This document shows positions 25,143 to 33,751 of a stretch of DNA of 64,000 nucleotides, piece by piece. The stretch is taken from positions 9,176,001-9,240,000 of the forward strand of contig NZ_RJKE01000001.1 of the NCBI RefSeq assembly GCF_003751225.1, in the 5' to 3' direction. The notes under the pieces are model-generated. The model was not told the DNA's origin and searched no databases. It worked only from the letters and a program-made list of their open reading frames with translations. Numbering within the stretch: the first letter of the stretch is position 1; every line of letters begins with the position of its first letter. The position numbers and the translations under genes are program-made. Origin of the DNA: Actinocorallia herbida (lineage in GTDB: Bacteria; Actinomycetota; Actinomycetes; Streptosporangiales; Streptosporangiaceae).

Positions 25143-25188
25143 GTGCCCTCCCGGCGGTCGCGCCCCGGCCGGACCACCGGGACGCCGG

Positions 25189-25797
25189 TCACTCCTCCGG
25201 TGGGAGCAGGACCTTGTCGATCACGTGCACCGTGGCGTTGCCCGTGCTGATGTTGCCACACAGGATCCTCGCGCCGCCGACGGTGTACGCGCCGTCCGAG
25301 CCCGCGACCTTCAGGCTGCTGCCGCGCAGCGTCTCCAGATCGCCCGAGCCCAGCTCCGCGGGCCCCTGCCTGCCCTCGACGATGAGGTTCATGAGGATGC
25401 CGGTGAGGATCATGCCGTCGTCCAGGTCGGACTTCTTGACCGCCGCCCAGGCGGCGTTGCTCGGCGCGAACACGGTGATCTCCGGGGCGGTGTCGAGGGT
25501 GTCGACCATGCCCGCCTTACGGACCGCCGAGGCGAACGAGGTCAGCTCCGGGCTGTCGGCCAAGGCCGTCACCACCGGCTGGGCCGCCATCCCCGCGAGC
25601 CCCGCCCCCGCCGACCCCTGGACCGCGGCGCACCCGGAGCCGAAGGTCTGCGGCGCCGCGGCCGACACCGAGACGGCGGCCGGCGCCTGACTCGTCGCCG
25701 CCTTTCCACCCTTGCCCGCAGCGTCCTGAGTCGCACCGCCGCAGCCCGCGACGCCCATCACCATGACGGCCCCCGCCGCCAGCACATAACCCTTCAT
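25189..25797 (-). CDS. Fasciclin-domain lipoprotein
   Basis: The 202-residue product has a lipobox (VMGVAGCGG, Cys about residue 19), an Ala/Ser/Lys-rich linker and one fasciclin (FAS1) domain at about residues 75-200. FAS1 hallmarks are TVFAPSNAAWAAV (H1 region) and ATVHVIDKVLLPPE at the end (H2). Secreted single-FAS1 lipoproteins (MPT70/MPT83-like) mediate adhesion or matrix contacts. The ATG at 25797 gives the signal peptide directly. Confidence 0.92.
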   Translation of the reverse strand: MKGYVLAAGAVMVMGVAGCGGATQDAAGKGGKAATSQAPAAVSVSAAAPQTFGSGCAAVQGSAGAGLAGMAAQPVVTALADSPELTSFASAVRKAGMVDTLDTAPEITVFAPSNAAWAAVKKSDLDDGMILTGILMNLIVEGRQGPAELGSGDLETLRGSSLKVAGSDGAYTVGGARILCGNISTGNATVHVIDKVLLPPEE

Positions 25798-25936
25798 GAT
25801 CCCCCCGAATCGCCTGTTCCCGGCCTTCTCCGCCGTACGGATCACTCGATGATCAAGCCCGTTCCCGCCCTTTCCCCCCTTCACACCCGCACCCGCCCAT
25901 CCACCCGGATACCCGACCGCCCTCCCGCGTCCACCC

Positions 25937-26000
25937 CGCCCGTCGCTTCCCTCCGCCCGTCGCTTCCCTCCGCCCGTCGCTTCCCTCCGCCCGTCGCTCC
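25937..26000. repeat. 17-bp tandem repeat, about 3.8 copies
   Basis: The unit CGCCCGTCGCTTCCCTC repeats exactly at 25937, 25954 and 25971, followed by a 13-base partial copy from 25988. It is non-coding and lies 140-200 bases upstream of the fasciclin start. Confidence 0.85.
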
Positions 26001-26035
26001 TGCCGACCCATCACTCCTTTGCGGGGTTGCCTGTC

Positions 26036-26079
26036 GGGCCGTGTGAGGGCTCCCGTTCCGCGGGGCCCTCACACGGCCC
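26036..26079. terminator. Perfect 15-bp hairpin
   Basis: GGGCCGTGTGAGGGC (26036-26050) pairs with 26065-26079 around a 14-base loop. It is 335 bases past the stop codon of the leftward sigma/CU044_5270 operon and could end that transcript. There is no T-run. Confidence 0.6.
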
Positions 26080-26413
26080 GCTCCCGTAGGGCCCCCGGCC
26101 GGTGGGCTTTTGTCCCGTCAGGGCTTCGTGCTGTTCATTGCTCCGCCCTGCGGGGCTCCGGTCCTGCTCTGCTCGTCGCGTTCAGCTCCGCACCCACCGG
26201 CCCGCTTCGGCGGGACCGCGGATCGGCGCCCGCGCACCCATGGTGCGGATTCCCGCCTTGCCTTCGTTCGTTGGGGACTCGTCCGGTTCGTTGCTTCTGG
26301 TCGGTGGGGGTCCCACCTCGTTTCCCGCTTTGCGGCGTGGGGCTTTGGTCCCGCCCCCGAAGGGGACCGGAGGGGTGGGGCCGGGCGGCGGGGCCGCCCG
26401 GGCCGGGTCGGGG

Positions 26414-27589
26414 TCAGGAGGGGTGGTCGGCGGTCCAGGTGGTGGAGACGACCGTGGTGGAGGTGAGCGGGGTGCCCGCGGGAAGGGCGGCGTTCATGCC
26501 GGCGGGGGTCTTGACGATGACCTCGGAGGCGAGGGCCTGGCCTCGTGCGCGGTCGAGGTAGATGCGGTGTTCCAGGACTCCGTTCGGGGTGGTCTCGAGG
26601 GCCGAGACCGCGACGGCCGGGCGGCCTTCGGGGTCGGTGGTCTCGCCGACGGAGGTGACGCCTTCGAGGCCGGACAGGACGGTGAAGGCGGCGGACAGGA
26701 CCTTGGGGCGGAGCGGCATGTCGGTGACCATGCCGGACACGACGCGGAACAGCCAGGCGTCCCGCTCCATCGGAACGCTCGACGACTCGGTGTCGGTGCC
26801 GGTGTAGAACCGCAGCAGCGAGGCGCGCAGCTTCGCCGGGTCGGCGGGCAGCTCCCGCAGATCCTTCATGGACACGTTGCGGCCGAGCCAGAAGACCTTG
26901 TCGCCCCCGACGGGCGCCGAACTCCCGGTCTCGACCGGACCTGGGACGGTCTCCAGGGGGGTGAGCCCGGCACCGGGCTTCTTCCCCCGGGCGAGGTCGA
27001 CCTCGATCGGGGTGGGGGAACCCTGGGCGCGCCAGACCTCCTCGTCCTGCGGGGAGGCCGGGACGGTGCCGAGGTTCTGGTGGCGGAACCACTGGCGGCC
27101 GCCGGGGACGTTCGGCGTCCAGTTCTCGTCGTGGACCGTCGTCACCACGGTGTAGGCGGAGGCGCCCTCGCCCGCTCGGGCATAGGAGCGGGCGGACACG
27201 ACGCGCTTCCAGTAGTCGCCCGTGGTGTCGGGGGCGACGGCGGCCTCCTGGGCGGCGGCGAGCAGCAGGCTCTCGGGGTCGAGGGCGATGGTGCCCGGCG
27301 CCACGGTGCCGGAGGACGGGCCGCGGGTGCCGCCGTCCGCGGGGATCTCGCCGGGCAGCACGCTGACCGCGACCGCCGCCGCGGCGAGCACGCCGACCAG
27401 GCCCACGCCCCAGCCGAGCCGGACGGACCGGGCCGCGCGCCGCGGCGCGCGGCCCGGCTCGGTGGAGGGCACGGCGGAGGCCATCGCCGCGGCGAGTTCG
27501 GCCTGCCGGGTCTCCTCGGCGACGGGCAGACGTGGATCGAGGTCGGCGGGACGCGCCTCGGACAGCAGGCGCAGCGGATCGCGGTTCAT
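26414..27589 (-). CDS. CU044_5270-family protein (sigma-factor partner)
   Basis: The 391-residue protein has a cytoplasmic N-terminal helix region (about 1-55: DPLRLLSEARPADLDPRLP, ETRQAELAAAMA), one TM helix (58-78) and a large extracytoplasmic beta-rich part. This is the CU044_5270 family, nearly always encoded directly after an ECF sigma factor. The short cytoplasmic head resembles an anti-sigma-like contact region. The start overlaps the sigma gene stop (ATGA at 27586-27589). The ligand sensed outside is unknown. Confidence 0.9.
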   Translation of the reverse strand: MNRDPLRLLSEARPADLDPRLPVAEETRQAELAAAMASAVPSTEPGRAPRRAARSVRLGWGVGLVGVLAAAAVAVSVLPGEIPADGGTRGPSSGTVAPGTIALDPESLLLAAAQEAAVAPDTTGDYWKRVVSARSYARAGEGASAYTVVTTVHDENWTPNVPGGRQWFRHQNLGTVPASPQDEEVWRAQGSPTPIEVDLARGKKPGAGLTPLETVPGPVETGSSAPVGGDKVFWLGRNVSMKDLRELPADPAKLRASLLRFYTGTDTESSSVPMERDAWLFRVVSGMVTDMPLRPKVLSAAFTVLSGLEGVTSVGETTDPEGRPAVAVSALETTPNGVLEHRIYLDRARGQALASEVIVKTPAGMNAALPAGTPLTSTTVVSTTWTADHPS

Positions 27590-28125
27590 GGCATCTCCTC
27601 ACGGATCATCCCCAGCCGGGGGCGGACGGGTCGTGCTTCGGTGGGTCGCTCCAGCTCGCGCTGGAGGCGGCGCCGGGCCCGGTGCAGGCGGACGCGCAGC
27701 GTGGCGGGCGAGCAGCCGATCACCTTCGCGGCCGCTCGTGGCGACAGGCCGTGCCAGGCGACGAGGACGAGAAGCTCGCGCTCGTCCTCTGGGAGCGTCG
27801 CCAGCGCGCGCAGGGCCGCCTGCCGCTCCGCGACGTCCTCGGCGACGTCGGCCTGTGGGGGAGTGGCCCGCTCGCGCAGCTCCGCGACGAACCGCTCCCG
27901 CTTCAGCTCGGCCCGGTACCCCTCGCGCAGCACGTTGCGGGCAATGCCGAGCAGCCACGGCAGCGGCGGATCGGGCAGGCTCGCGAAACGCCGCCACGCG
28001 ATGGCGAACGTCTCGCTGACCACCTCCTCCGCGACACTCCGCCCACCGCGGCTGACGGCGTAAGCCCAGACATGCTGACGGCACTCGCCGTACATCGCCG
28101 AGAAGCGCCTTTCGTCCTCGCTCAC
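27586..28125 (-). CDS. ECF-type RNA polymerase sigma factor
   Basis: The 179-residue sigma factor has region 2 (about 8-75: HVWAYAVSRGGRSVAEEVVSETFAIAWRRF, then PPLPWLLGIARNVLRE) and region 4 (about 112-165: LATLPEDERELLVLVAWHGLSPRAAAKVIGCSPATLRVRLHRARRRL). It belongs with the CU044_5270 partner immediately downstream, which probably restrains or modulates it. The start is GTG at 28125. Its targets cannot be told from this window. Confidence 0.93.
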   Translation of the reverse strand: MSEDERRFSAMYGECRQHVWAYAVSRGGRSVAEEVVSETFAIAWRRFASLPDPPLPWLLGIARNVLREGYRAELKRERFVAELRERATPPQADVAEDVAERQAALRALATLPEDERELLVLVAWHGLSPRAAAKVIGCSPATLRVRLHRARRRLQRELERPTEARPVRPRLGMIREEMP

Positions 28126-28330
28126 GCGTTCACCTCCGTCCTCGGGTTCACTTCACTGTCACCAGGAAGTGGTCCCGCACCGTCCATCGTTACCGCCGTT
28201 TTCCAGAAACCCGACCGCCCCATGGGTTCAGGCCCGGGGCCATGTCCCGGCGAAGCCCACGATTCCTGCGGTGGGGGTGCGAGGGTCGGGGCGGGTCGCG
28301 GGAGGGTGGGGGGCGTGAAAGCCTGGGGGG

Positions 28331-29035
28331 GTGCAGATCGAGGGGGGTAAGCGGAGGGATCGGGGGGTGCTGGGGCGGCCTCGGGTCACTTCGCGGGTGG
28401 CGTTGGAGAGGCTCGCGTTCGAGTTGTTCGCGCGGGACGGGTTCGACGAGACGACCGTGGACGGCATCGCGGCGGCGGCGGGGATCGGGCGGCGCACGTT
28501 CTTCCGGTACTTCGGGTCCAAGAACGACCTGGTGTGGGGTGACTTCGAGGACCAGCTCGAGCGGCTGCGGGTGCTCCTGGACGAGGCGGATCCGGCCGCG
28601 CCGATGATGGAGGCGGTCCGCGCCGCCGTCGTCGCGTTCAACCGGTACGACCCGCAGGAGGTGCCGTGGCACCGCCAGCGGATGGAGCTGATCCTGCGGG
28701 TGCCGACGCTCCAGGCCGACGCGACCCTGCGCTACGCGGCCTGGCGGGAGATCATCGCGGCGTTCGTCGCCGCCCGTACCGGCCAGCCGCCTACCGCGAT
28801 GCTCCCCGTCCTGTCCGGCTACGCGGTGCTCGCCGCGTCGATCTCCGCCTACGAGTACTGGCTGTCGGTGGGCGCCGCCGAGGACCTGACCGAACTCCTG
28901 GACGCCGCCCTCCGCAGGATCGCCGACGGCCTCGCCGCCTCCGACCCCGCGACGACCGGCCTCGCAACGGCCCGCCCTGAGGCCGCAGCCCTCGCGATCA
29001 CCGACCCCGCGACGGGACGCCCCGAGGTCGAGTGA
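28331..29035 (+). CDS. mftR: Mycofactocin-system TetR-family regulator MftR
   Basis: The 234-residue regulator has a TetR helix-turn-helix (about residues 22-68: FELFARDGFDETTVDGIAAA, then RRTFFRYFGSKNDLVWGDF) and the MftR-type core (PWHRQRMELILRVPTLQADA; YAAWREIIAAFVAARTG). The C-terminal ~30 residues are low-complexity Ala/Thr/Pro repeats. Published work links MftR to repression of mft genes with acyl-CoA as ligand. The GTG at 28331 lacks a clean Shine-Dalgarno sequence; GTG 28367, preceded by GGAGG at 28353-28357, is an attractive alternative start. It is convergent with mftG. Confidence 0.92.
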   Translation: MQIEGGKRRDRGVLGRPRVTSRVALERLAFELFARDGFDETTVDGIAAAAGIGRRTFFRYFGSKNDLVWGDFEDQLERLRVLLDEADPAAPMMEAVRAAVVAFNRYDPQEVPWHRQRMELILRVPTLQADATLRYAAWREIIAAFVAARTGQPPTAMLPVLSGYAVLAASISAYEYWLSVGAAEDLTELLDAALRRIADGLAASDPATTGLATARPEAAALAITDPATGRPEVE

Positions 29036-29125
29036 CCTGCGGCAGGCCGCCCTGCGGAGGACTGAGCCGCCGCCCAGGGCCGGACTCGGCCTGCGGGCCC
29101 GGTCCGCGTATGGACTCCTGGGCGC

Positions 29126-30676
29126 CTACTGGGCGCGCATGGCCGCGGCGATGAGTTCGCCGGTGAGGACGGCGGTGTTGGCGGGGCCGCGGAGGGGGGC
29201 GGTGGGGAGGATGGAGGTGTCGGCGACGCGGAGGCCCGGAACGCCGTGGACGCGGCCTTGGGAGTCGACGGCGGAGTCCCCCTCGATGCCCATGGGGACG
29301 GTGCCGCAGGTGTGCTGGGAGGTGCCGAGACGGGTGGCGATCCAGAGGTCGAGCGCGTTGTCATCGTCCAAGGCCGCGGGTTCTACGAGGCCGGAGGAGA
29401 CCTCACCGAACGCGTCCGTGGCGACGAGCGAGGCGACGGCCCGGACGACGTCCCGAAGGGCCCCCCGGTCGGCCTCGGTCTCCAGGTACCCGTAGTCGAT
29501 CCGGGGCGCGACGCGGGGGTCCGCCGATTCCGTGCGCAGCCTTCCCGCCCGCCGAGGGGTCTGGACCGAGGCGAGGAACGCCAGCGGCGCGCCGGGCACC
29601 GAGACGGCTCCGCCGACGAGTCCGGCGAGCGGCACGAGGGACTGGAGCACCTCGAGGTCCCCCGGCTCCGCCCCGCGTGAGGACGTCAGGTGCAGCGCCC
29701 CGCCGAGCCACGACCCCGACGCCTCCGGCAGCGCCTCCCGCGGCGTCCACTCCAGCGCCACCTGCGGGTGGTCGCTCAGCGCCGCCCCGACGGCGGGCAG
29801 GTCGGCGACGACGGGGACGCCGGCCCGTTCCAGGTCGCGCGCGGGTCCGAGGCCGGAAAGGTGCAGCAGGTGCGGCGAGACGAACGCCCCCGCGCACAGG
29901 ACGACCTCGCCCGCCTCGATGACCTCGGTCCGCCCCGCGTGTTCGACGACGACCCCCGTGGCCCGCCCGCCGGAGATGGCGACCGAACGCACCAGGCATC
30001 CTCCGCGCACCGTGAGGTTCGGCCGGGACAGCGCGCTGAGCAGGTAGGCGATCCCGGTGTTGATCCGGATCCCGTCCACCGCGTTGGAGGGCACCGCCCC
30101 GAACCCGGGGGCCTCCTGTGCGTTCTTGTCGGCCTCCTCCGGGTACCCGAGTGCGCGAGCGGCCTCCCGGAACGCCTCCGCGGCCGGATGAGCGAGTGAC
30201 GTACGCCGGACGCGAAGTGGCCCTCCGTCCCCGTGCAAGGGCCCGCCTCCGAGGTCGAGGTCGTTCTCCATCCGGCGGAGCAGCGGCAGGACGCGCTCGT
30301 AGGACCACAGGTCGTCTCCGGCCGCCGCGGCCCATCGGGTGAAGTCCGCTTCACGGGCCCGGATGAAGTACCCGCCGTTGACCGTCGTGGAGCCGCCGAG
30401 GTAGCGGCCTCGTGTGGCCACGTAAGCCTGTCCGGGGGTGAGCCGCACAAGGTGGGTGCTGACGGCGGGGTGATCCGCCTGGGCTCCGGGGACGAGCCGG
30501 GCGTCCAGCAGACTCTCCGGGAAACCAGACAAATCGGCAGGTACAGGGCCTGCTTCGAGGACAAGGACACGTCGCGAAGGGTCCTCGCTGAGGCGTGCCG
30601 CGAGGGCGGACCCGCTCCCGCCGGCACCGACCACCAGGACGTCCGGGCGGCTCATCGGCGTGCCCGGTTTGGCCAT
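29126..30676 (-). CDS. mftG: Mycofactocin-associated GMC oxidoreductase MftG
   Basis: The 516-residue flavoprotein has the N-terminal FAD-binding GAGGSGSALAARL (17-29), the GMC signature region RGRYLGGSTTVNGGYFIRA, the second signature GAFVSPHLLHLSGLGP, and C-terminal active-site motifs SQHTCGTVPMG (His) and RGPANTAVLTGELIA (Asn). MftG is known to pass electrons from reduced mycofactocin to the respiratory chain. I chose the ATG at 30676 (MAKPGTPMSRPDV); an ATG at 30655 is also possible. It is divergent from mftA across a 141-base regulatory spacer. Confidence 0.93.
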   Translation of the reverse strand: MAKPGTPMSRPDVLVVGAGGSGSALAARLSEDPSRRVLVLEAGPVPADLSGFPESLLDARLVPGAQADHPAVSTHLVRLTPGQAYVATRGRYLGGSTTVNGGYFIRAREADFTRWAAAAGDDLWSYERVLPLLRRMENDLDLGGGPLHGDGGPLRVRRTSLAHPAAEAFREAARALGYPEEADKNAQEAPGFGAVPSNAVDGIRINTGIAYLLSALSRPNLTVRGGCLVRSVAISGGRATGVVVEHAGRTEVIEAGEVVLCAGAFVSPHLLHLSGLGPARDLERAGVPVVADLPAVGAALSDHPQVALEWTPREALPEASGSWLGGALHLTSSRGAEPGDLEVLQSLVPLAGLVGGAVSVPGAPLAFLASVQTPRRAGRLRTESADPRVAPRIDYGYLETEADRGALRDVVRAVASLVATDAFGEVSSGLVEPAALDDDNALDLWIATRLGTSQHTCGTVPMGIEGDSAVDSQGRVHGVPGLRVADTSILPTAPLRGPANTAVLTGELIAAAMRAQ

Positions 30677-30694
30677 GATTCCGCAGGTGACCTG

Positions 30695-30710
30695 TACTTC
30701 ATCCGAAGTA
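30695..30710. promoter_or_regulatory. Candidate mft operator TACTTC-ATCC-GAAGTA
   Basis: A perfect 6+6 inverted repeat with a 4-base spacer lies in the mftG-mftA divergent region, 19 bases upstream of the mftG start. A possible -10 element for mftA, TAGTAT, is at 30739-30744, so the repeat would be close to both promoters. A further palindrome CACCT-AC-AGGTG is at 30776-30787. MftR is the obvious candidate binder. Confidence 0.5.
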
Positions 30711-30817
30711 GACCCTTTCTTTTGGCACTCGATGTAACTAGTATCCGACATGTCCGAGCAATGTGAGCGGCGCCTCACCTACAGGTGGGCCGCCGCATAC
30801 CCGAAAGAGGAGGTGCC

Positions 30818-30898
30818 ATGAACGAGAACCAGGACGTGGAACTCGTCGAGTCGCTGATCGAGGAGGTCTCGATCGACGGCATGTGCGGCGTGTACTAG
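30818..30898 (+). CDS. mftA: Mycofactocin precursor peptide MftA
   Basis: The 26-residue peptide starts at ATG 30818 behind a strong AGAGGAGGT Shine-Dalgarno sequence. It is acidic and helical in the middle (ELVESLIEEVS), and it ends in IDGMCGVY, the signature of mycofactocin precursors. MftC decarboxylates and cross-links the terminal Val-Tyr pair, and MftE and MftD then release and oxidise it to the redox cofactor. It is the first gene of mftABCDE and too short for most gene finders. Confidence 0.97.
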   Translation: MNENQDVELVESLIEEVSIDGMCGVY

Positions 30899-30904
30899 GC
30901 CGTC

Positions 30905-31183
30905 ATGCCAGCTCTCGATCTCGACCGCGCCTGGGACCTGCACCCGCAGGTCTCGGTGCGGCCGGAACCCTTCGGCGCGCTCTTGTACCACTTCGGAACC
31001 CGCAAGCTCTCGTTCCTCAAGGACCGCGTGCTGCTGGAGGTAGTGCAGTCCCTCAAGGACGCGCCCTCCGCACGGGCCGCCTGCGCGGCGGCCGGAGTAC
31101 CCGAAACCGACCTCCCCAGGTTCGGCGCGGCGCTCGGCGCCCTCGTCGGATCGGCCATGGTCGTCGAAAGGACCACCCCATGA
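30905..31183 (+). CDS. mftB: Mycofactocin precursor-binding chaperone MftB
   Basis: The 92-residue protein is a PqqD/RRE-like peptide-binding domain (WDLHPQVSVRPEPFGALLYHF, then LSFLKDRVLLEVVQSL). MftB binds MftA and presents it to the radical SAM enzyme. It starts 6 bases after the mftA stop and its end overlaps the mftC start (ATGA at 31180-31183), so the three are translationally coupled. Confidence 0.95.
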   Translation: MPALDLDRAWDLHPQVSVRPEPFGALLYHFGTRKLSFLKDRVLLEVVQSLKDAPSARAACAAAGVPETDLPRFGAALGALVGSAMVVERTTP

Positions 31184-32424
31184 CCATCACGCCCGAGCGG
31201 GTAGCCACGCCCGCCCCCGGGACGCGGCTGGTCGACCTGTTCGAGCTCGGTCTCGACGCGCCGATCTGCCTGACCTGGGAACTGACCTACGCCTGCAACC
31301 TGGCCTGCGCGCACTGCCTGTCCAGCTCCGGCCGACGCGACCCGCGTGAGCTGACCACCGACGAATGCAAGGCCGTCATCGACGAGCTGCAACGCATGCA
31401 GGTGTTCTATGTGAACATCGGCGGCGGTGAGCCCACGGTGCGCTCGGACTTCTGGGAACTGCTGGACTACGCCACCTCGCACAGCGTCGGCGTCAAGTTC
31501 TCCACCAACGGCGTGCGCATCACCCCCGAGGCCGCCCGTCGTCTGGCCGCCAACGACTACGTCGACGTCCAGATCTCGCTGGACGGCGCCACCGCCGAGG
31601 TGAACGACGCGGTCCGCGGCCCCGGGTCCTACGACACGGCCATCCGCGCGATGCAGAACCTCAGCGACGCCGGGATGAAGAACTTCAAGCTGTCGGTCGT
31701 CTGCACCCGGCACAACATCCCGCAGATGGACGAGTTCAAGGCGATCGCCGACAAGTACGGCGCCCAGCTCCGGCTGACCCGCCTGCGCCCGTCCGGCCGC
31801 GGCGCCGACGTCTGGGACGAGCTGCACCCGCTCGCCGGCCAGCAGCGCGAGCTGTACGACTGGCTGATCGCCAACGGCGACAAGGTGCTCACCGGAGACT
31901 CGTTCTTCCACCTGTCGGCGTACGGTGAGGCGCTCCCCGGCCTCAATCTCTGCGGCGCGGGACGCGTCGTCTGCCTGATCGACCCGATCGGCGACGTCTA
32001 CGCCTGCCCCTTCGCCATCCATGACAAGTTCCTCGCGGGCAACGTAAGGCAGCCCGGCGGCTTCGCCGAGGTGTGGCGCGAGTCCGGCCTGTTCCAGGAC
32101 CTGCGGGAGCCGCAGACGGGCGGGGCGTGCAGCTCCTGCTCGCACTACAGCACCTGCAAGGGCGGCTGCATGGCCGCGAAGTTCTTCACCGGACTTCCGC
32201 TGGACGGTCCCGACCCCGAGTGCGTCATCGGGCACGGCGAGGCACTGCTCGCGGGACGGTCCGAGGACAGGTCGGCGATCCCCAAGCCGTCCGCCGACCA
32301 CTCGCGCAAGGTGAAGCCGCGGTCCCGCCCGGTCCCGGTGAAGCTGTCGACGCGCCGTCCGGACCCCGAGCGCCGCCCGGTGAGCGCGTGCGAAGAGAAC
32401 CCCCTGGCCGGGCTCACCCTCTGA
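31180..32424 (+). CDS. mftC: Mycofactocin radical SAM maturase MftC
   Basis: The 414-residue enzyme has the radical SAM cluster motif C39-x3-C43-x2-C46 (YACNLACAHC), the GGGEPTV loop and a C-terminal SPASM region with further Cys ligands (NLCGAGRVVCLIDPIGDVYACPF; GGACSSCSHYSTCKGGC). MftC carries out oxidative decarboxylation of the MftA terminal Tyr and C-C bond formation with Val. After SPASM there is a basic tail of about 65 residues not needed for catalysis. The ATG at 31180 overlaps mftB; the longer frame upstream runs antiframe through mftA and mftB and is not real. Confidence 0.97.
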   Translation: MTITPERVATPAPGTRLVDLFELGLDAPICLTWELTYACNLACAHCLSSSGRRDPRELTTDECKAVIDELQRMQVFYVNIGGGEPTVRSDFWELLDYATSHSVGVKFSTNGVRITPEAARRLAANDYVDVQISLDGATAEVNDAVRGPGSYDTAIRAMQNLSDAGMKNFKLSVVCTRHNIPQMDEFKAIADKYGAQLRLTRLRPSGRGADVWDELHPLAGQQRELYDWLIANGDKVLTGDSFFHLSAYGEALPGLNLCGAGRVVCLIDPIGDVYACPFAIHDKFLAGNVRQPGGFAEVWRESGLFQDLREPQTGGACSSCSHYSTCKGGCMAAKFFTGLPLDGPDPECVIGHGEALLAGRSEDRSAIPKPSADHSRKVKPRSRPVPVKLSTRRPDPERRPVSACEENPLAGLTL

Positions 32425-32535
32425 TCCCCTGCGGCGGACGTCCGATACCCCGCGGGCGTCCGCCGCGCTACCCCACATCTTTCAGGGACGGCGCCCGCAC
32501 CCCCGCCGCCGCTCCCTCGGCAAGGAGAAGCACCC

Positions 32536-33726
32536 ATGGGCAACGCCTGGTTCGAAACGGTCGCCGAAGCGCAGCGCCGGGCCAAGAAGCGCCTCCCCGG
32601 CATGGTCTACGGCGCCCTCGTCGCCGGGTCGGAGCGCGGCCGCACGATCGACGACAACATCGACGCGTTCGCACAGCTCGGATTCGCCCCGAAGGTCGCG
32701 GGCCACAAGAACGAGCGCGACCTCAGCACCACGATCATGGGTGTGGAGTCGTCGTTCCCCGTCATGATCTCGCCGACCGGCGTGCAGGCGGTCGACCCCG
32801 AGGGCGAGGTCGCCGTCGCGCGGGCCGCCGCCAACCGGGGCGTCATCATGGGCCTGAGCTCGTTCGCCAGCCGCTCGGTCGAGGACGTGGCCGCGGTCAA
32901 CCAGAACGTCTTCTACCAGATGTACTGGACCGGCAGCCGCGAGGCGATGGTGCAGCGGATGGAGCGCGCGAAGGACGCGGGCGCCAAGGCGCTCATCGCC
33001 ACCCTCGACTGGTCGTTCTCCAACGGCCGCGACTGGGGCAGCCCGCAGATCCCCGAGAAGATCGACCTCAAGACCATGGTCAAGCTGGCGCCGAAGGTGA
33101 TCAACCGGCCGGGCTGGCTGTGGCGCTTCGGCAAGACCGGCAAGATCCCGGACCTCACCGCCCCGAACCTCCAGCCTCCCGGCGGCCAGGCCCCGACGTT
33201 CTTCGGCGCCTACTACGAGTGGATGCAGACCCCTCCCCCCAGCTGGGAGGACGTCGAGTGGATGCGCAAGGAGTGGGGCGGCCCCTTCCTGCTCAAGGGC
33301 GTCACCCGGGTGGACGACGCCAAGCGCGCGGTCGACGCGGGCGTCACGGCGATCTCGGTCTCCAACCACGGCGGCAACAACCTCGACACCACCCCGGCGA
33401 CGATCCGGCTGCTGCCGGGCGTGGCCGAGGCCGTCGGCGACCAGATCGAGGTCCTCCTCGACGGCGGCGTGCGGCGCGGCAGCGACGTCGCCAAGGCGCT
33501 CGCGCTCGGCGCGCGGGCCGTCCTCATCGGCCGCGCCTACCTGTGGGGCCTCGCCGCGAACGGCACCGCGGGCGTGGAGAACGTGCTCGACATCCTGCGC
33601 GGCGGCCTGGACTCCGCGGTCCTGGGCCTCGGCCACTCGTCGGTCGGCGAGCTGTCGCCCGCCGACCTGCACATCCCGCGCGATTTCAAGGTGACCCTCG
33701 GCGGCTCCGGGCTCACCGAGTCCTGA
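32536..33726 (+). CDS. mftD: Pre-mycofactocin synthase MftD (FMN-dependent)
   Basis: The 396-residue protein is an FMN-dependent alpha-hydroxyacid-dehydrogenase homologue. The catalytic His is in SNHGGNNLD (H278); where lactate-type enzymes have SNHGGRQLD, MftD has NN, a known difference. The FMN phosphate-binding end is LLDGGVRRGSDVAKALALGARAV. MftD oxidatively deaminates the released AHDP to give the alpha-keto redox centre of pre-mycofactocin. A 111-base gap separates it from mftC; a GGCAAGGAG Shine-Dalgarno sequence is present. Confidence 0.96.
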   Translation: MGNAWFETVAEAQRRAKKRLPGMVYGALVAGSERGRTIDDNIDAFAQLGFAPKVAGHKNERDLSTTIMGVESSFPVMISPTGVQAVDPEGEVAVARAAANRGVIMGLSSFASRSVEDVAAVNQNVFYQMYWTGSREAMVQRMERAKDAGAKALIATLDWSFSNGRDWGSPQIPEKIDLKTMVKLAPKVINRPGWLWRFGKTGKIPDLTAPNLQPPGGQAPTFFGAYYEWMQTPPPSWEDVEWMRKEWGGPFLLKGVTRVDDAKRAVDAGVTAISVSNHGGNNLDTTPATIRLLPGVAEAVGDQIEVLLDGGVRRGSDVAKALALGARAVLIGRAYLWGLAANGTAGVENVLDILRGGLDSAVLGLGHSSVGELSPADLHIPRDFKVTLGGSGLTES

Positions 33727-33751
33727 CCGGCATCGCGACCGGAACCCGGAG

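Larger units (their letters stand above)
25798..26413. other. 616-base gene-free region with tandem repeat and hairpin
   Basis: No credible gene lies between the fasciclin start and the CU044_5270-like stop. The region holds a 17-bp tandem repeat (25937-26000), a perfect hairpin (26036-26079) and a GC-rich stretch (26080-26400) whose local base composition is more T-rich than the coding DNA and has no consistent third-position bias. It may be a decayed gene or a long 3' region. Confidence 0.5.

Noticed and set aside
26102-28063. 653-codon rightward open frame
   Set aside because: It runs antisense through the CU044_5270-like and sigma-factor genes; its product has no recognisable domain and is a mirror frame.
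30763-31179. N-terminal extension of mftC through mftA and mftB
   Set aside because: The extension is out of frame with the recognised mftA and mftB products; mftC starts at the coupled ATG 31180.
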